Below are positions 61,301-64,000 of a stretch of DNA of 64,000 nucleotides, piece after piece; positions within the stretch are counted from its first letter, which is position 1, and every line of letters begins with the position of its first letter. The stretch spans positions 5,699,960 to 5,763,959 of the forward strand of contig JADWOT020000005.1 in the NCBI GenBank assembly GCA_036345935.2. Reading direction: 5' to 3'. This DNA comes from Taenia hydatigena. Lineage: Eukaryota > Platyhelminthes > Cestoda > Cyclophyllidea > Taeniidae. The translations under genes and the position numbers were made by a program. The notes under the pieces are model-generated. The model was not told where the DNA came from. It saw only the letters and a program-made list of their open reading frames with translations, and made no database searches.

Positions 61301-63884
61301 TGTGTTTTATATCAACTAATCACTTGATAAAGCTGCTTTGTCCCCTTGAAAAAAGCGTTGTTACCTAATAAGCATGAATTCCAATTTAAACACGAAAGAG
61401 TCAACTCACTTGCTGGCAAGTTTATTCTTCTCCCTCTTCGCCTCTTCCACACGCCAGGATGGTGTTACCACAGCTTCCATATCAAAGCGTGAGGGAGGTA
61501 GGAGTCCACTCAAATCACCTCCTCCGCCCCCACCAGCCCCTACTGGCCCTCCGCCTCCGCCACCACCGCCTCCTCCGCCAGCCATTATGATCTCTCCCTG
61601 GCGTGTAATCTGTGCCGATAGCCGATCCAATTCGTCGCCCATGGAACGTAGCCTCAGGATATTCGGAGTCACGTCGTTTCCATCGCCACGACGCAGTTTC
61701 GAGCAGTGAACCAAATCATTACGCTTTTGAACCGGGTCCTCAAACACCACAAGTGGGTACTGAGGCAAGGAGTGGGCAGCAATTGAACAGTTACCCACTC
61801 CGCTCACACCCATACTGCTGCTTCCATCGTAGCAGCTGCTCAAGGGGCTGGTGGAGGTAGAGAGGGGTGAGTTGGCTCCACCATTGATTAAACGCATGGC
61901 CTTAGGACCCTTGCACTGGGCGTTGTATTGCCAGAAGTAGGCGGAGGGTGTGATACCGCCCGCACCGGTTACCGAGCTGTTGGAAGAGACTGAAAAGAAA
62001 AGAAGTGATGTTTCATGAAATCAATGTTTATAGCGTGTGCCTCGTTTTGGCTTGAGAATAGCCTACAATTAGTTGTTCCAGGGACATTGGATTGGTCTAA
62101 TCTTCGGGTTTTTTTCTGTGGGGACGGAGCGAAGAAGCGAAATCGCCTTTTTTACCTCCTCGAGATTTAACAAAAAGGCAAATCAATTTTTGGCTGAGAA
62201 GTTCCCTCTGATCCATTTTTTTTCATTAGAGAGGAGCCATTTCAGTACATCCAATTGTCATATGTGATGGCGACTCTCTGCCACTCACCTGATCACTCGT
62301 TGCTAATCATATGTAAATAATCAATCATGGCACTAGGGTGACAGGAAACTCGGCTTGTAGCATGCATCTGTACCGACCTGGAGACGTGTGCGCTTCCGTA
62401 TGTCTCCATAAGGAACTCAGGTGCTAGCATTGAAGGTGAGGTAGTGATCTGATCAGAAACTTTTTTTTCCTTCCCGTGAACGGGTGATAGGCGGACATTC
62501 ATGATGAGTCAGTAACTGTGCTTGGGGACCTTTGGAGCGCACTACTAAACATCCCCAATGTTATCGGTCACACCTTCACCCTTGACCATCCAAACTGCTT
62601 CGATCTCAAAGACTCCTCTATCTTTTTGTTGTGGTGTACCACTCAAAACTGCCGCTTTATCTTCTTCTGGGCAGTTCAATCCATGAGGAATGGATAGTTA
62701 TCTTTATTCTTCAAAGGCAATGGACAGAAACTCTAACTTTCCCACTGCAAATCTTGCTCCTCCCCTCTGCTTGGGGGAAAGGCAAAATCGTACTTTAGAC
62801 GCTGAGGGGTAGATACGCTCGCCCGTTGTCCCCAAATGTTTCCCCGCTCTCTCATATTTCCCCTCATGATTATTGCACAAGGAAATGGATAGTGGAAAAA
62901 GGAAAAGCCAAAACATGCTTGGGGGCTGGGTTACCATTTTTTGGACAAAAAATACCTTTTCTAAAAAAGGGGAGCTTTGCAGGACTTTGGCTCGTTGAGA
63001 AGGAACTTTTAAATTAGGGGGTCTTAAGGGTGATCAATTTTACGAAGGAAAATATTGTCATGACAAAAAAAATATTCCAGTACAGATGAGCGCTAGTGGG
63101 CTTCTCACTCACCTTTCTCTCGGGTGTGGAAGCGGTGATTGAGAGAGGCGTCAAGAGTTACGAAATCTCAAAAAGAATCCATTTTGATCCTTCTTTATTA
63201 ACTGTTATTTAATTATTGGAGCAATCGAAAAGGTCAGCTCAGAAGTACACAATTGGCTAGCTGTCAAGCAGTGGCCGTGAATCAGTACAAGTTCTAGTGC
63301 ACTTTGACAATGACAACAATCCAGCGATTAGTGGCACTCAAGAAAATTTTCTGGCTTTTAACTATTAACCACTTGAACAGCTTTTTTATTCTCTGTTGTG
63401 ACAAGAGGTCTGACATCTTGATGGTGAATTTGTGCGTGGAGATGAGGAGACACGGCCGAGGTCGTGGTCGGAGCCACAAGGCAGGTAATTAAAGTGTAAC
63501 TCAACCCAACTACTTCTTGACCTAAAGACGTTTTTTTGTGTCGCTTCTTCTCTAGTAGCATCGACGGCAACAGGCTAGAGTTTTGCGCAGTTTTCGTGTA
63601 AGTTGTGAGTTCACTCCACCTCAACGGTTGCTACCATTGACCCCGAATCGACGGAATTTGTAGCTAATAGGCATCGCTCGCTCTCTCCTCCGCCCTCTCC
63701 TCCCTCCCCCCCTCCAGCACAAGCTCGCCCTCATCAATAACAGTTACTGTTGCTAAAGTCATAAACTCATCAATCTACTCACCTTTTTTCGGTTCACCTA
63801 GAAAGCACTTTCGTGGACGCGCTTTATGACTCCATTTTTGAGGAGATACGATCTCATCCAGTCGTTGGATTTCAGGCCCTTCTC
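57651..63884 (-). CDS. CREBRF-like: CREBRF/REPTOR-like bZIP transcriptional regulator, 5 exons, 5'-partial
   Basis: Join of minus-strand exons 63783-63884, 61410-61989, 60023-60096, 58400-58630 and 57651-58330 (1,667 nt). After a 2-nt partial codon it reads 554 residues to a TAG stop, and every junction closes in frame with GT..AG introns of 1793, 1313, 1392 and 69 nt. Domains in order: a basic RPRKCFLG segment (about residues 22-29); an aromatic YFWQYN..CKGPK block (about 51-63); LRRGDGND.TPN (132-143) followed by an amphipathic stretch; a Gly-rich insert (170-191); a bZIP basic region (219-234) with N222, A225, C229 and R230; zipper leucines 247, 254 and 261; and VAGR with a following FVEEVL helix (332-344). 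These blocks, as I know the family, are diagnostic of CREBRF (vertebrates) and REPTOR (insects), nuclear bZIP factors tied to nutrient/TORC1 and ER-stress responses; that role here is inferred. The N-terminus is outside the window. Family assignment is strong; the exact start of the first exon is less sure. Confidence 0.9.
58400..58630 (-). CDS. CREBRF-like gene, exon with zipper continuation and linker
   Basis: 231-nt exon, acceptor cactgcag and donor gtaaga. It completes a Lys codon, then reads ELASLITSLKKMIAQRV, giving the last two in-register leucines of the short zipper. A Gln-rich and then a Gly/Ser/Thr/Pro linker of about 45 residues follows, ending ALFARAKWLTSTTH. The linker has no recognisable domain and looks disordered. 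Confidence 0.88.
58631..60022 (-). other. Intron inside the zipper-coding part
   Basis: 1,392-nt intron, gtaagc..ctgcag, phase 1. Open frames on both strands at 58689-59021 and 59053-59364 have no acceptor/donor fit and read like random or low-complexity translation. Confidence 0.85.
60023..60096 (-). CDS. CREBRF-like gene, 74-nt micro-exon with core of the bZIP basic region
   Basis: This exon is too short to stand out as an open frame. After a ctgtag acceptor, one base completes the Lys codon of the previous exon. It then reads ICRLKKKAFHESNKIKYTGL and ends GLEY plus one base before a gtaagc donor. The text fits the CREBRF-type basic region (CRLKKK..HE.NKIK) almost residue for residue, and both junction phases match. 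Asn occupies the first zipper d position and Leu the second, which agrees with my recollection of family members. Confidence 0.92.
60097..61409 (-). other. Intron splitting the bZIP basic region
   Basis: 1,313-nt intron, gtgagt..tgtag, phase 2, interrupting a Lys codon of the basic region. AT-rich, with no other feature seen. Confidence 0.85.
61410..61989 (-). CDS. CREBRF-like gene, large central exon with hallmark motifs and start of the basic region
   Basis: 580-nt exon with a strong pyrimidine-rich acceptor (ttttcttttcag) and a gtgagt donor. It carries the YFWQYN..CKGPK block, a Ser-rich linker, LRRGDGND.TPN with DELDRL, then runs of 11 and 6 glycines split by PVGA, and ends REKNKLAS plus two bases of a Lys codon. 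The opposite strand is open and Pro-rich over the same stretch; that is a shadow of the Gly codons. The donor falls inside the DNA-binding basic region. Confidence 0.93.
61990..63782 (-). other. Intron of the CREBRF-like gene
   Basis: 1,793-nt intron, gtgagt..ttttcag. It contains an ATG-initiated minus-strand frame of 69 codons (62293-62502) followed by a gtgagt, but a TGA stop intervenes and the phase does not fit the next exon. No repeat copy was recognised. Confidence 0.8.
63783..63884 (-). CDS. CREBRF-like gene, first exon visible in the window
   Basis: 102-nt internal exon. It encodes 33 full codons, rich in basic residues toward the end (WSHKARPRKCFLGEPKK). It begins after a weak ttaag acceptor, forced by an in-frame TAA just upstream, and ends at a strong AAAG/gtgagt donor. 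The last G plus TC of the next exon makes a Val codon, so phase supports the join. The protein-like text and phase match make it real in my judgement. The left edge could shift by a few codons if another AG is used. No further exon is visible between it and the window end. Confidence 0.8.
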
Positions 63885-64000
63885 CTTAAGTGGCTATCAG
63901 GTCGGTCTGTCTTCGGAAGAAACTAGAATGGCATATCGGTAATCTAGCCGTAAAGAAGGACCTCCATTTCAATAGTGAAGTTGGTAAAACTGGGCAGCAA
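63885..64000 (-). other. Probable upstream intron, running off the window
   Basis: All three minus-strand frames contain stops and no exon is visible. The 5' part of the gene must lie beyond the window. Confidence 0.5.

Noticed and set aside
61374..61860. Pro-rich plus-strand frames opposite the central exon
   Set aside because: They are shadows of the Gly codons of the real minus-strand exon.
62293..62502. ATG-initiated 69-codon minus-strand frame followed by gtgagt, considered as an alternative first exon
   Set aside because: A TGA stop precedes the donor, and the other possible donor (CAG/gtcggt) gives the wrong phase for the next exon.
1..64000. CRISPR arrays, prokaryotic defence or toxin systems, viral genes, reverse transcriptase or transposase motifs
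   Set aside because: I looked for regular spacer-repeat arrays, Y.DD-type and DDE-type motifs and operon-like gene packing and found none; the window is ordinary animal nuclear DNA.

Overview
The window looks like nuclear DNA of an invertebrate animal, most likely a flatworm. The evidence is moderate GC, gene-poor sequence, spliced coding exons with GT..AG introns of 69 to about 1,800 bp, and dense, old, diverged interspersed repeats. Nothing looks prokaryotic, viral or organellar. The taxon is an inference; one BLAST of the exons would settle it.

Only one gene can be supported. It lies on the minus strand at the right edge (57651-63884) and is a homologue of the CREBRF / REPTOR family of bZIP transcriptional regulators. 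Five exons join with matching phases (2/1/2/1/1-type junctions all close into whole codons) into an open frame of 554 residues plus a partial first codon. It carries the family's pre-bZIP motifs (RPRKCFLG-like, YFWQYN..CKGPK, LRRGDGND.TPN), a bZIP basic region split across two exons, three in-register zipper leucines, and the C-terminal VAGR..FV..VL motif. The N-terminal exons lie beyond position 64000. Beyond the TAG stop there is a candidate 44-nt 3'UTR intron and poly(A) signals near 57070 and 57016.

The other 57 kb (1-57015) holds no gene I can defend. It is largely built of diverged interspersed repeats, found by matching segments by eye. The main one, called F1 here, is at least 1.4 kb long, with about nine full or partial copies in both orientations (about 1-1390, 3460-4440, 12900-14430, 27080-28560, 39850-40200, 47100-48380, 48450-48800, 52330-53730, 54060-54330). 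A second family (F3) has three copies near 10.1, 24.8 and 35.4 kb. Several shorter pairs recur, and the order and spacing of some suggests large composite units. A GAA/GAG microsatellite with a 39-42 bp higher-order period (53812-53947) sits between two oppositely oriented F1 copies.

I found no tRNA, rRNA, CRISPR array, reverse transcriptase, transposase, terminal repeats or prokaryotic-type system. Repeat boundaries are approximate (tens of bases); the exon boundaries were derived base by base.
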